In this document: piece by piece, positions 1-8,107 of the stretch
Numbering within the stretch: the stretch's first letter is position 1
Layout: the number at the start of each line of letters is the position of its first letter
Origin: RUG754 sp964345365
GTDB lineage: Bacteria > Bacillota > Clostridia > Peptostreptococcales > Anaerovoracaceae
Length of the DNA stretch: 45,083 nt
Assembly: GCA_964345365.1 (NCBI GenBank)
Contig: CAYFQR010000007.1
Location: forward strand, 1 to 45,083
Direction of reading: 5' to 3'
The notes under the pieces: model-generated
Told to the model about the DNA's origin: nothing
What the model saw: only the letters and a program-made list of their open reading frames with translations
Databases searched by the model: none
Program-made: the position numbers and the translations under genes

Positions 1-52
1 CAACTGGTTTGGGACCAGTGGGCCGCGGGTTCAAATCCTGCCACCCCGACCA
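1..52 (+). tRNA. tRNA-Pro (TGG), 5' part cut off
   Basis: This is the 3' part of a tRNA, entering the window in the anticodon arm. The anticodon stem 3-7/15-19 encloses the loop 8-14 with anticodon TGG at 10-12, which reads proline codons. The T arm is 25-29/37-41 around a TTCAAAT loop. The 3' acceptor strand is 42-48, followed by discriminator A49 and an encoded CCA at 50-52. The 5' acceptor strand and D arm lie before the window. It is the first visible member of a three-tRNA cluster. Confidence 0.93.
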
Positions 53-61
53 TCTATGTAT

Positions 62-137
62 GGGCCTCTAGCTCAGTGGTTAGAGCATCCGGCTCATAAC
101 CGGCAGGTCCCGGGTTCAAATCCCTGGAGGCCCACCA
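62..137 (+). tRNA. tRNA with CAT anticodon (elongator Met or Ile2)
   Basis: This is a complete cloverleaf. The acceptor GGGCCTC (62-68) pairs with GAGGCCC (127-133), and CCA is encoded at 135-137. The loop CTCATAA (93-99) carries anticodon CAT at 95-97. A CAT anticodon can mean elongator methionine, or isoleucine after lysidine modification by TilS, and sequence alone does not settle which. It lacks the GGG/CCC anticodon-stem signature of the initiator. Two pyrimidine mismatches are visible: T88/C104 at the top of the anticodon stem and C111/T125 in the T stem. Confidence 0.9.
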
Positions 138-159
138 TATTTTAATACACTGTAAATGT

Positions 160-235
160 GCCCAGTTAGCTCAGTAGGTAGAGCAGAGGACTGAAAATCC
201 TCGTGTCTCTGGTTCGATTCCGGAACTGGGCACCA
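160..235 (+). tRNA. tRNA-Phe (GAA)
   Basis: This is a complete cloverleaf with acceptor GCCCAGT (160-166) pairing with ACTGGGC (225-231), discriminator A232 and encoded CCA (233-235). The anticodon stem 186-190/198-202 is fully paired around a CTGAAAA loop with anticodon GAA at 193-195. It is the last tRNA of the cluster and is followed by a terminator-like hairpin. Confidence 0.96.
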
Positions 236-250
236 TTTATTTTTTGGAAG

Positions 251-315
251 AAACCCCTCTTTTGCGTTTTCTCTTGTTCACATCTGACGGTAAAGCATAA
301 CAAAGAGGGGTTTTG
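251..315 (+). terminator. Terminator hairpin ending the tRNA cluster
   Basis: AAACCCCTCTTT at 251-262 pairs with AAAGAGGGGTTT at 302-313, and the 3' arm ends in TTTT. The loop is unusually long, close to 40 nt. The placement directly after the last tRNA supports a terminator role. Confidence 0.65.
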
Positions 316-316
316 C

Positions 317-345
317 TTGAAAATTCACCTTTTCAATGCTATAGT
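317..345 (+). promoter_or_regulatory. Probable sigma-A promoter of the O-acylation cassette
   Basis: TTGAAA at 317-322 and TATAGT at 340-345 are separated by exactly 17 bases. The start of transcription would be near 352, about 27 bases before the first start codon. No other promoter is seen before the pyrophosphate-tight genes that follow, so it probably serves all four. Confidence 0.55.
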
Positions 346-378
346 GACATATAATTTTGAAACACGCGGGGGGACGAA

Positions 379-867
379 ATGAAGAAGCCGGTTGTAATTT
401 TTTGCGGTCTGATATTTTTATCGCTTATTTTCACGGGCTGTGGGGGAAGCGACAGCGAATATAGGCCTTGCAGAGAAATCTTGGAAACATTGAGAGATGA
501 AAGTGAATACGGGTTTGATACGGTTTATTCCGTCGGCGATGAATCATTTGATGAAAGTTTCGATAATTTATACGCATTTGAAAAAAGACTTGTGGATGAC
601 AGCGCCATTATGTTTATAGAAGAAGGCGGACTCGCGGACGAAATTTCGATTTTTCATGTCATAGATAGTGATGATATAAAAATTGTCAGAGATAAACTTG
701 ACCTCAGAATACAGAGCAGATTACAGATTTTCGAGGCATATAAGCCGGCTGAAGCCGGCAAGGTTGAAAATGCCGAGGTAATGGTAAACGGCAATTATGT
801 GGCGCTGATTATTTCCGCAGATAACGAAATGATTGAGGCAAGTATAAGAAAAATTATTGCTGATTGA
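379..867 (+). CDS. DUF4358-like lipoprotein
   Basis: This 162-residue exported lipoprotein has a short basic start, a hydrophobic signal segment and a lipobox ending in T-G-C, so Cys21 should be lipidated and anchored on the outer face of the membrane. The mature part is small, acidic and has no catalytic motif that I recognise. Its size, lipobox and position next to an MBOAT/DHHW pair match the DUF4358 lipoproteins of Clostridia; the family assignment is from memory. A purine-rich GGGGGG site precedes the ATG. It is the first gene of the cassette and ends just before the SD of the next gene. A role as an accessory subunit of surface O-acylation is inferred from context only. Confidence 0.7.
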   Translation: MKKPVVIFCGLIFLSLIFTGCGGSDSEYRPCREILETLRDESEYGFDTVYSVGDESFDESFDNLYAFEKRLVDDSAIMFIEEGGLADEISIFHVIDSDDIKIVRDKLDLRIQSRLQIFEAYKPAEAGKVENAEVMVNGNYVALIISADNEMIEASIRKIIAD

Positions 868-880
868 GAAGGGGAAGTCA

Positions 881-1951
881 ATGGACGATAAAAAGGGTAT
901 AAAAACAATATTCGATTTTATGAAAAAGAGGGGAACTTCCTTGCTTCTTGTTATGGCGTTATGTCTTCTTTCAGTTATGTTCTTTCAGAATCGTGAAATG
1001 ATATTGAAAATGGACAAATATCTCAGCACGAGTGAAGAAGTTATTCATGAAATATATGATGATACAATAGTCCTTGAAGCCTATAAAAGCGGAACAAAAG
1101 AAGGTCTGGGTACTGAAGAGAGTTTCGTCTTTGATAAAATCGTCGAAGTGCTCGGTGAAATAATAACCGGTGATATGACCGACTATGAAAAAGAAAAGGC
1201 TGTATACGATTGGTTGTTTTATTGGGTGAGAAATACGGGGGAAGAACTGAATCCTATTCAGTCGTCTGCCGATAATTTCACCCCGTACGGAGTTTTCAAG
1301 AGCCGTTCGGCAATATGTGTGGGGAATGCCACGACATTCAAGCTTTTCATGGGTGCATTGGATATCCCCTGTAAGATTATTCACTCTACGGAAAACGGTG
1401 AGCATGCGTGGAACGTGGTTCAGCTTGACGATGAGTGGTATCATGTTGATATTTCTTTTGACACCGGAGCCGTGAAGCCGAATTATGACTGTCTTAATGT
1501 TCCGGACTCCATAAAGGATAATGGAGAATGGTACTGGAATCATGAGGAAATACCTGCATGTAACGGTTACAAATATTCCTATTTATATCAAAACGGTAAG
1601 GATTGTGCGGACATCTACCAAATACCGGAGATGATTGCGGACGCAAGAGACAGAGGTGAAAATAATATCGTTTTGTTCCTTAAGGACAGAACCGGTTTCA
1701 ATACGGCACTTGCAAACTATATAGCTTCGGGCATATTCACAAATGATGCGATTATCGGCTGGGAGGGCGCTTACCTGCTCGGGGGTGAACTTGTATGCCT
1801 TTGGAGAATAAATGATTGGAACGAAGAAGATAAGGCGATTCCGGAGGATATAAGAAACAAGATTCAAGAAAAGATAGATAGGGCTAATGAGAACTATAAT
1901 GAGTATAACATCGGAGGAGATTACTCGGATGATTTTTACGGCAAAGGATGA
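881..1951 (+). CDS. Membrane-anchored transglutaminase-like protein
   Basis: A 356-residue protein with an N-terminal membrane anchor (about residues 20-36) and an extracellular transglutaminase-like/cysteine protease fold. The expected triad is visible: Cys146 in SAICVGNA, His in EHAWNVV, and Asp in HVDISFD. Such bacterial domains may act as peptidases or cross-linking enzymes; the substrate cannot be told. A TTG at 857 in the same frame would add eight residues, but the ATG at 881 has the SD-like GAAGGGGA at a good distance and is preferred. The gene sits between the lipoprotein and the MBOAT acyltransferase with short spacing, implying one transcript. Tailoring or remodelling of the same surface polymer is inferred. 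Confidence 0.8.
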   Translation: MDDKKGIKTIFDFMKKRGTSLLLVMALCLLSVMFFQNREMILKMDKYLSTSEEVIHEIYDDTIVLEAYKSGTKEGLGTEESFVFDKIVEVLGEIITGDMTDYEKEKAVYDWLFYWVRNTGEELNPIQSSADNFTPYGVFKSRSAICVGNATTFKLFMGALDIPCKIIHSTENGEHAWNVVQLDDEWYHVDISFDTGAVKPNYDCLNVPDSIKDNGEWYWNHEEIPACNGYKYSYLYQNGKDCADIYQIPEMIADARDRGENNIVLFLKDRTGFNTALANYIASGIFTNDAIIGWEGAYLLGGELVCLWRINDWNEEDKAIPEDIRNKIQEKIDRANENYNEYNIGGDYSDDFYGKG

Positions 1952-1980
1952 GGAAAAGAAATATGGAGGTGAGTGAATAA

Positions 1981-3414
1981 ATGTTATTTTCAAGCTCGGT
2001 ATTCATATTAACATTCTTGCCGGCAACACTGTTTGTTTATTATATTATACCGTCAAGGTTTAACATGACAAGGAATGCTGCACTGCTGCTTGCAAGCCTC
2101 GTTTTTTACGGCTGGGGCGAACCTAAATATATACTTGTGATGCTGATTTCGATTGCATCGAACTATATACTGGCCATCCTCATAGGCAAAAAAAGAGAAA
2201 GAGGAGAGACGGTAGCGGCAAAAATATTTTTGATTGCCGATGTGGTCATAAATATAGGTCTGCTCGGGTTCTTTAAGTACACGGACTTCATCATCGAAAC
2301 GGTCAACGGCCTGTTCGGGAGTGAACTTGGGCTTGTAGGCGTAGCGCTTCCTATCGGCATAAGCTTTTATACGTTTCAAACAATGTCTTATGTGATAGAT
2401 GTTTATCGCGGGAAAGTCGCATACCAAAACAATCTCATCATACTGTCAACATATGTAACCCTTTTCCCGCAGCTTATTGCAGGCCCGATTGTCAGATATT
2501 CGGACGTTGAGAGAGAGCTGGAAAACAGATGTGCGAGCGCTGCGATGATAAGTGAAGGAATAAGGAGATTTACCGTCGGCTTCTCAAAAAAAATATTGCT
2601 TGCGAATCAGGTGGCGGTAATTTGGACTGAAATATATGAATCTTTGGAAGCAGGTTTGTCCGTCTCCGCGGGGGAAGCATGGATAGGAGCACTGGCATTT
2701 ACATTCCAGATATACTTCGACTTCAGCGGATACTCGGATATGGCAATAGGACTCGGCAAAATACTCGGTTTTAATTATTTGGAAAACTTCAATTACCCGT
2801 ACATATCCGGCTCAATAACGGAATTTTGGAGAAGGTGGCATATGAGCCTTTCTTCGTGGTTCAAGGAATACGTCTATATTTCCCTCGGCGGCAATCGAAA
2901 AGGGCTTACGAGGCAGTTGATAAACATCGGCATTGTTTGGGTGCTGACGGGTCTTTGGCACGGTGCGAGTTGGAACTTCGTTCTATGGGGAGCATATTAC
3001 GGTGTACTTCTGATAATCGAAAAAATATTTCTGCTCAATACGTTCGAAAAAATACCCGCAAAACTTTCTTTTATAAAGAATGTATATGCTATGTTCTTTA
3101 TTATATTCGGGTGGGTTATCTTCAATATAACCGATTTCGCCGTGCTGAAGGAGTATATAGCATGTATGTTTTCATCGAATACCGGTTCGGGTATGACGGG
3201 CTATTACTTAAAGACGAGAGGCCTGCTTTTCATAGCCGCCGCTATATGCTCTACACCGTTTATTAAAAACATATTCGGCCGCATAATTGAAACGAAAGGG
3301 AATGAACCGATCATTAAATTGTTTGAGACGGCCGTTTGCTTGGCGTTGCTTGTTTTATCGATTTCATTTTTGGTAAGCGGCAGCTATAATCCTTTTCTCT
3401 ATTTCAGATTTTAG
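1981..3414 (+). CDS. MBOAT family O-acyltransferase (AlgI/DltB-like)
   Basis: A 477-residue polytopic membrane protein of the membrane-bound O-acyltransferase family. It carries the family blocks FWRRWHMSLSSWF (His287) and LWHGASWNFVLWG, whose His327 corresponds to the essential histidine of AlgI and DltB. Members move an acyl group, commonly acetyl, across the membrane and pass it to an extracytoplasmic polymer. Length is normal for AlgI-type proteins. An SD (GGAGGTGAG) precedes the ATG. The next gene encodes its usual partner, a DHHW/AlgJ-like protein, so acetylation of an exopolysaccharide or wall glycopolymer is the likely role. No dlt genes are nearby, which argues against D-alanylation. 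Confidence 0.93.
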   Translation: MLFSSSVFILTFLPATLFVYYIIPSRFNMTRNAALLLASLVFYGWGEPKYILVMLISIASNYILAILIGKKRERGETVAAKIFLIADVVINIGLLGFFKYTDFIIETVNGLFGSELGLVGVALPIGISFYTFQTMSYVIDVYRGKVAYQNNLIILSTYVTLFPQLIAGPIVRYSDVERELENRCASAAMISEGIRRFTVGFSKKILLANQVAVIWTEIYESLEAGLSVSAGEAWIGALAFTFQIYFDFSGYSDMAIGLGKILGFNYLENFNYPYISGSITEFWRRWHMSLSSWFKEYVYISLGGNRKGLTRQLINIGIVWVLTGLWHGASWNFVLWGAYYGVLLIIEKIFLLNTFEKIPAKLSFIKNVYAMFFIIFGWVIFNITDFAVLKEYIACMFSSNTGSGMTGYYLKTRGLLFIAAAICSTPFIKNIFGRIIETKGNEPIIKLFETAVCLALLVLSISFLVSGSYNPFLYFRF

Positions 3415-3422
3415 GAGTGATA

Positions 3423-4559
3423 ATGAGAAACGAAAGAGTTAATTATATTTTAATAATATCGGTGACGGTTCTAATTATCTTTCTGACAATCGGAACCGCC
3501 ATAGCCCCCGATATCGGCTTATCGGAAAATGAGAACAGATATCTTAAGCAGAAACCGGAATTATCCGTTAAGAATATACTTGACGGCAGCTATGAAACGC
3601 AGGCGGAGGAATATCTGTCCGACCAGATAATCGGACGTGAGAAATGGGTAAGCCTGATGGCAAACACGCTAAAGCTGATCGGATACAAGGACATTAACGG
3701 GACATTTGTACTAAGGGACGGACGTTTAATCGAAAAGACGGCTCCGAAGGATTTTGATTTCGACAGATTTACAAAGAACCTCAACGAAGTGAAAAAACTG
3801 TCGGAGGAAATAGGGGAATGGGACATACCTCTTGATGCTGTTATCGTTCCTTCCGCAGCGTTTTCGATGAAGGACAAATATGATATAAGAGGTATCTTTA
3901 ATGAAAGTAAGGCGCAAAAAATGGCCGAAGAAATAATAGGTGACGACCTTGTTTCAATTAAAGAGGACTTCTATAATTCCGACAACCTTTTCTTTTATAC
4001 CGACCATCACTGGAATGCCGAAGGCGCGTACAGAGCGTATGTGAGATATGCTGCAGAGAGCCTCAACACCGTGAAGCCGAGTTATGAAAGCCTTAAAATG
4101 AAAACATTGACGAGTGATTTCAAAGGGACTCTTTATTCAAAGGTACTGCTAAACGACAGAATAAGCGATGAAATAAAGGTTCCCGAGGAAAGCCTGAATA
4201 TTAAAACGGTTTTTACTGCAGAAGGTATAGAATACGATTCCATATATATCATGGATAAGCTTAACCAAAAAGATAAGTATGAAGTTTATTTGGGCGGAAA
4301 TTATGACAGGGCGGATATCGTTTTGCCGGATAACAAGGGTTTGCCTAAGCTGCTCATAGTAAAAGATTCCTTTGCCAATTCGTTTGTCCCGTATCTTTTG
4401 GATGACTTCAGCTGTATAACGCTTGTGGATACCAGATATTACAGGCAAAATATAGCCGACCTTGCTATAGATGATGATTACGACAGAGTTCTTGTTTTAT
4501 ACGGTATGGCAAACTTTGCGAAGGAAAAGCTGAATCTGACTGCAGGACTTCTGAGCTGA
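3423..4559 (+). CDS. DHHW family protein (AlgJ/AlgX-like SGNH acyltransferase)
   Basis: A 378-residue protein with an N-terminal signal anchor and an extracytoplasmic SGNH-hydrolase-like domain. The family-defining DHHW is at residues 194-197 (FFYTDHHWN), and a later KDSF places a candidate nucleophile Ser at 316. In alginate acetylation, AlgJ and AlgX use Asp-His and Ser to pass acetyl groups from the AlgI pore to the polymer. The ATG at 3423 is preferred over GTG at 3417 because AGGAG overlapping the preceding stop is spaced correctly for it. It directly follows the MBOAT gene and closes the cassette; a terminator lies just downstream. Confidence 0.88.
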   Translation: MRNERVNYILIISVTVLIIFLTIGTAIAPDIGLSENENRYLKQKPELSVKNILDGSYETQAEEYLSDQIIGREKWVSLMANTLKLIGYKDINGTFVLRDGRLIEKTAPKDFDFDRFTKNLNEVKKLSEEIGEWDIPLDAVIVPSAAFSMKDKYDIRGIFNESKAQKMAEEIIGDDLVSIKEDFYNSDNLFFYTDHHWNAEGAYRAYVRYAAESLNTVKPSYESLKMKTLTSDFKGTLYSKVLLNDRISDEIKVPEESLNIKTVFTAEGIEYDSIYIMDKLNQKDKYEVYLGGNYDRADIVLPDNKGLPKLLIVKDSFANSFVPYLLDDFSCITLVDTRYYRQNIADLAIDDDYDRVLVLYGMANFAKEKLNLTAGLLS

Positions 4560-4611
4560 ACAGGATTTTTGCATGATTAACACAAAACGCTCGGTCTTGA
4601 AATCTCTTTTA

Positions 4612-4642
4612 CGCCCGTAAATCTTGCGGGCGCTTTTCTTTT
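4612..4642 (+). terminator. Intrinsic terminator after the O-acylation cassette
   Basis: CGCCCG at 4612-4617 pairs with CGGGCG at 4627-4632 around a nine-base loop. It is followed by CTTTTCTTTT. The hairpin lies between the DHHW gene and tdk. Confidence 0.8.
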
Positions 4643-4704
4643 GTGATAAAATAGCCACGACAGCAGCTATCGCTGGTAATAAAATTGCAAAAACGGAGGA
4701 TGCC

Positions 4705-5322
4705 ATGGCACAGCTCTATTACAGATATTCTACGATGAATGCGGGGAAATCAATAGATTTAATTAAGGTTGCGTATAACTATGAGGAAAGAGGCCAAAAT
4801 GTGCTTTGCCTGATTCCTGCAGTTGACGGCATATACGGTATAGGTGTCATCACATCAAGAATCGGCATACAGAGGGAAGCTGATGTAATAAACGATGATA
4901 CCAATATATTGGAGCTCTTTTTAAGAGAAAACGAGAAGAGAAAGATAGATTGCGTACTTATAGACGAATGTCAGTTTCTCAGGAAACATCATATAGAGGA
5001 GTTAGTTGAAATAGTGGACTCATGCGATACGCCGGTTCTATGTTACGGGCTTAAGAATGATTTCAGAAACGAACTGTTTGAGGGTTCTTATTATATGCTC
5101 GTATATGCGGATAAAATAGAGGAGATTAAAACAATCTGCTGGTGCGGCAGGAAAGCGACAATGGTTGCCAGAATTATTGACGGAAAAATTGTCAAAGCCG
5201 GAGAGCAGATAGTATTAGGGGGGAATGATATGTACGTTTCACTTTGTCGTAAGCATTATAACGACGGAAGGCTCGGGCCTCAGAACGTTCCATATCCGCC
5301 AAAACAGGAAGGGAAAGTATGA
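4705..5322 (+). CDS. tdk: Thymidine kinase
   Basis: A 205-residue cytosolic enzyme that phosphorylates thymidine with ATP in pyrimidine salvage. It has the N-terminal P-loop variant MNAGKS, the Walker B-like VLIDECQFL, and a zinc-ribbon CWCG with a second Cys/His pair near the C terminus (LCRKH), all typical of type II thymidine kinases. An upstream TTG in frame would give 27 extra residues with no homology, while the ATG at 4705 follows GGAGG and matches normal family length. The stop overlaps the start of the next gene by four bases, so the two are probably co-translated. Confidence 0.95.
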   Translation: MAQLYYRYSTMNAGKSIDLIKVAYNYEERGQNVLCLIPAVDGIYGIGVITSRIGIQREADVINDDTNILELFLRENEKRKIDCVLIDECQFLRKHHIEELVEIVDSCDTPVLCYGLKNDFRNELFEGSYYMLVYADKIEEIKTICWCGRKATMVARIIDGKIVKAGEQIVLGGNDMYVSLCRKHYNDGRLGPQNVPYPPKQEGKV

Positions 5323-7073
5323 TTTGCAGAAGATTAGAAAAAATTACGGTGCTTACATTGATAACAGCCTTGATGCTTACGGTTTTTTTCATTAAGCCCG
5401 TATATTCGTCAAGTGCGGAAAAAACAGGTCAGGTTGATTCCGCAATCGGATTAAATGTAAGGTCGGGGGCAGGCACGGGATACCCCGTGGTAACGGGGCT
5501 TGCCGACGGTGAGAGGGTCAAGATTCTTTCCGAAGTAAGCGATGGTGACGGAAACAAGTGGTATAATATTGAAACGCTGTCGGGAATTAGAGGATTTGTT
5601 TCGGCTTCATATATTATTGTCATCGAGCAGAACAGCAGCTCAAGCGCTTACGAAGTTGACGGAAATTTTGAGGAATATCTTACCGGACAGGGATTTCCGG
5701 AGAGCTATAAACCTTACCTCAGAGAACTCCACGCGGTTTATCCGAACTGGGTATTCACCGCAAAAAATACGCAGCTTGATTGGAATGATGTAATCGCAAG
5801 GGAGAGCAAGCTCGGAATCTCACTCGTTGCAGGTTCGCTTCCGGATTATTACAAATCAAACGACCCCGGAGCATTCAACAGCGACGGTTCATATAAATCG
5901 TTTGACTCGGGCAGTTGGCATGCGGCTTCAAAATCCGCCATAGCATACTATATGGACCCGAGGAATTTCCTTACAAAAAACAGAATCTTTCAATTCATAT
6001 CACACCGCTTCGATGCCGAAAAGCATAATATAGCCGGCCTTAATTTATTGCTGAAAGGCACATTCATGGAAGGAGAATATCCTAAATCCGAAGGTGAAAT
6101 AACGGAACACAGGATGTATGCGGATGTTATCTATGACGCGGGCTGCATTTCGGGCGTAAATCCTTATGTGCTTTCCGCCATGATACTCGTCGAGCAGGGA
6201 ACAAGGGGAGTAGGCGGTTGCATCTCGGGAACGGAACCGGGTTATGAGGGATATTATAACTATTATAATATCGGAGCATATAGAGCAGGTTCACTTACGG
6301 CCGTCCAGAGGGGACTCAGCTATGCTTCGGGTTCCGGTTCTTATCTTCGTCCTTGGAATACGAGAGAAAAAGCCATAACAGGCGGTGCGCTATGGTACTT
6401 CAACAACTACGTCGAGAGAAATAAAGACAGCCTCTATCTGAAAAAATGGAATGTCATGAACGGAATTTCTTACGTGGGCGTGGGTCAATATATGTCAAAT
6501 ATACAGGGCGCATATCTTGAGGCGTCAAATCTGTACAGAGGCTATGAAAACGTTCTTAACGATGCTATGACATTTGAGATTCCCGTATATACCGGTATGC
6601 CTGAAGAAGCATCGCCTCTTCCGAGCGAATCCGACATTGATGCCGCGAATCCGGCGGAAGAAGCAGCTGCGGAAGAAGCAAGGCTTCGTGAGCTTACGGC
6701 ACAAAGAAATGCCGAGCTTTCCGAGGGAGTCGCACTGACATCGATAAAGTTAAAGTCCGAATATTACTACAACTCCAAAGGCAGGAAGTCAATCCGAATA
6801 AACTGGGAAAAACAGAGAGCGGAGGGCGTTGGTTATAAAGTTGATTATTATGAGGTGTTCAGGTCCGAGAAGAGATATTCGGGCTATACCAATAAGCCTT
6901 TCTTTACCACGAAAAACGGTAAGGCTCTGTCATATATAAACACTAAATCTTTGGAGAGAGGTAAAAGATATTTCTATAAGGTAAGGGGAGTGAGAATCCT
7001 GAGAGATTTTGACGGAAACGAGACCGTCCATTATACCGCGTGGTCGAACAAGGCGTACAGGCTTTGGAGATAA
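5319..7073 (+). CDS. Secreted SH3b / glucosaminidase / FnIII cell-wall hydrolase
   Basis: A 584-residue secreted protein. A signal peptide ends near VYSSSA (about residue 32). A bacterial SH3 domain, with LNVRSGAGTGY and GFVSASYI, covers roughly residues 40-100. The central region resembles the clostridial N-acetylglucosaminidase domain; LSAMILVEQG places the likely catalytic Glu at 292, in the position of the AxxILESGWG helix of family 73 hydrolases. An alanine/glutamate linker (about 430-460) leads to a C-terminal FnIII-like domain rich in YYKVRG-type strands. It probably cleaves the glycan chain of peptidoglycan. The ATGA overlap with tdk is an odd pairing of salvage enzyme and wall hydrolase. 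Confidence 0.85.
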   Translation: MICRRLEKITVLTLITALMLTVFFIKPVYSSSAEKTGQVDSAIGLNVRSGAGTGYPVVTGLADGERVKILSEVSDGDGNKWYNIETLSGIRGFVSASYIIVIEQNSSSSAYEVDGNFEEYLTGQGFPESYKPYLRELHAVYPNWVFTAKNTQLDWNDVIARESKLGISLVAGSLPDYYKSNDPGAFNSDGSYKSFDSGSWHAASKSAIAYYMDPRNFLTKNRIFQFISHRFDAEKHNIAGLNLLLKGTFMEGEYPKSEGEITEHRMYADVIYDAGCISGVNPYVLSAMILVEQGTRGVGGCISGTEPGYEGYYNYYNIGAYRAGSLTAVQRGLSYASGSGSYLRPWNTREKAITGGALWYFNNYVERNKDSLYLKKWNVMNGISYVGVGQYMSNIQGAYLEASNLYRGYENVLNDAMTFEIPVYTGMPEEASPLPSESDIDAANPAEEAAAEEARLRELTAQRNAELSEGVALTSIKLKSEYYYNSKGRKSIRINWEKQRAEGVGYKVDYYEVFRSEKRYSGYTNKPFFTTKNGKALSYINTKSLERGKRYFYKVRGVRILRDFDGNETVHYTAWSNKAYRLWR

Positions 7074-7106
7074 AATTTGAGCCGTTAATTATTTTGAATT
7101 AAAAAG

Positions 7107-7157
7107 CGGGCTGTGCCTCTGCGATTCCCATCGCTCAGTGCAACAGCCCGTTATTTA
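7107..7157. terminator. Bidirectional terminator between convergent genes
   Basis: CGGGCTGT at 7107-7114 pairs with ACAGCCCG at 7143-7150, with a nested GCGAT/ATCGC hairpin in the loop. T-rich sequence follows on the plus strand. AATTAAAAA precedes it, giving a T tract on the minus strand, so both converging transcripts could end here. Confidence 0.8.
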
Positions 7158-7198
7158 TAACGTAGCAGTGAAGACTCGTGAATTAATTTGTGAGAGGT

Positions 7199-8107
7199 TC
7201 AAAGAAACATTCGCCTTTTCGCTTTTTTACCTTGCCAAGTATCGAGCAGATTCATGCGTTCGTTTATACCGTTCAGTATGGTGCGTTTATTAAAACTCCA
7301 CACAGGGCTTATCAGTATGTTTCTCGGAGCATCCGCAGTAAGACGGTGAACTGTAATTTCGGGAGGTATGATTTCAAGACATGAAACTACCAGAGCAACA
7401 TATTCCTCAATATTATTGAAGCTCACATAATCAGGATGGCTGCAAGCCATGGCGGAACCTTTGACGACATTCAGAAGATGAAGTTTAATGCCGAAAAGGT
7501 CGGGGACGGAGGAAACATATCTCACGGAATCGAGCATCATCTCCTTCGTTTCCCCCGGAAGCCCGAGTATCAGGTGAACCACGGTTTTGATTTTCCGTTT
7601 TCCGAGATTCTCGACGGCTTTATCAAAGACGTCCAAGTCATAACAACGATTTATGAGCTCGGCGGTATTATCGTGAATGGTTTGAAGCCCCAATTCAACC
7701 CACAAGAAATGCTCTTTCGAGATTTCTTCAAGAAGGTCGAGGACATCATCTTCAAGACAGTCAGGTCTTGTAGCGATAGCCAGCCCTTTTATTTTATTAT
7801 TTTTGAGGATAGAATAGTATTTTTCTCTGAGCTCCTCCACCGGTGCGTACGTGTTCGTGTGATTTTGAAAATAGGCGAGATAATTGGCGTCAGGCCATTT
7901 ATCGCCTAAAAGTCGAATCTGGTCATCGATGTTTGAGCTGAACTCGCCGGAACCCGTATCGGAGCAAAAAATGCAGCCGCCATATCCCTTGCTTCCGTCA
8001 CGATTAGGACAGGTGAAACCGCCGTCAATCGACAGCTTTACCGTCTTGGAGCCGAATACGGATATGAGATAGTCGGATATTGAATTATATCTTGGATTCC
8101 TGTTCAT
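7199..8107 (-). CDS. TIGR01212 family radical SAM protein (YtqA-like)
   Basis: A 302-residue radical SAM protein of the TIGR01212 group, which includes Bacillus YtqA and E. coli YhcC. The N terminus RYNSISDYL is followed by a cluster with unusual spacing, CPNRDGSKGYGGCIFC, giving the CX9CX2C typical of the Elp3-like branch. Later family blocks are LWVELGLQT and HLILGLPGE. The exact reaction is not established to my knowledge. Only a weak purine-rich stretch precedes the ATG at 8107. It is the only minus-strand gene between the glucosaminidase and queH, so it is transcribed alone and runs into the shared terminator. Confidence 0.9.
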   Translation of the reverse strand: MNRNPRYNSISDYLISVFGSKTVKLSIDGGFTCPNRDGSKGYGGCIFCSDTGSGEFSSNIDDQIRLLGDKWPDANYLAYFQNHTNTYAPVEELREKYYSILKNNKIKGLAIATRPDCLEDDVLDLLEEISKEHFLWVELGLQTIHDNTAELINRCYDLDVFDKAVENLGKRKIKTVVHLILGLPGETKEMMLDSVRYVSSVPDLFGIKLHLLNVVKGSAMACSHPDYVSFNNIEEYVALVVSCLEIIPPEITVHRLTADAPRNILISPVWSFNKRTILNGINERMNLLDTWQGKKAKRRMFL

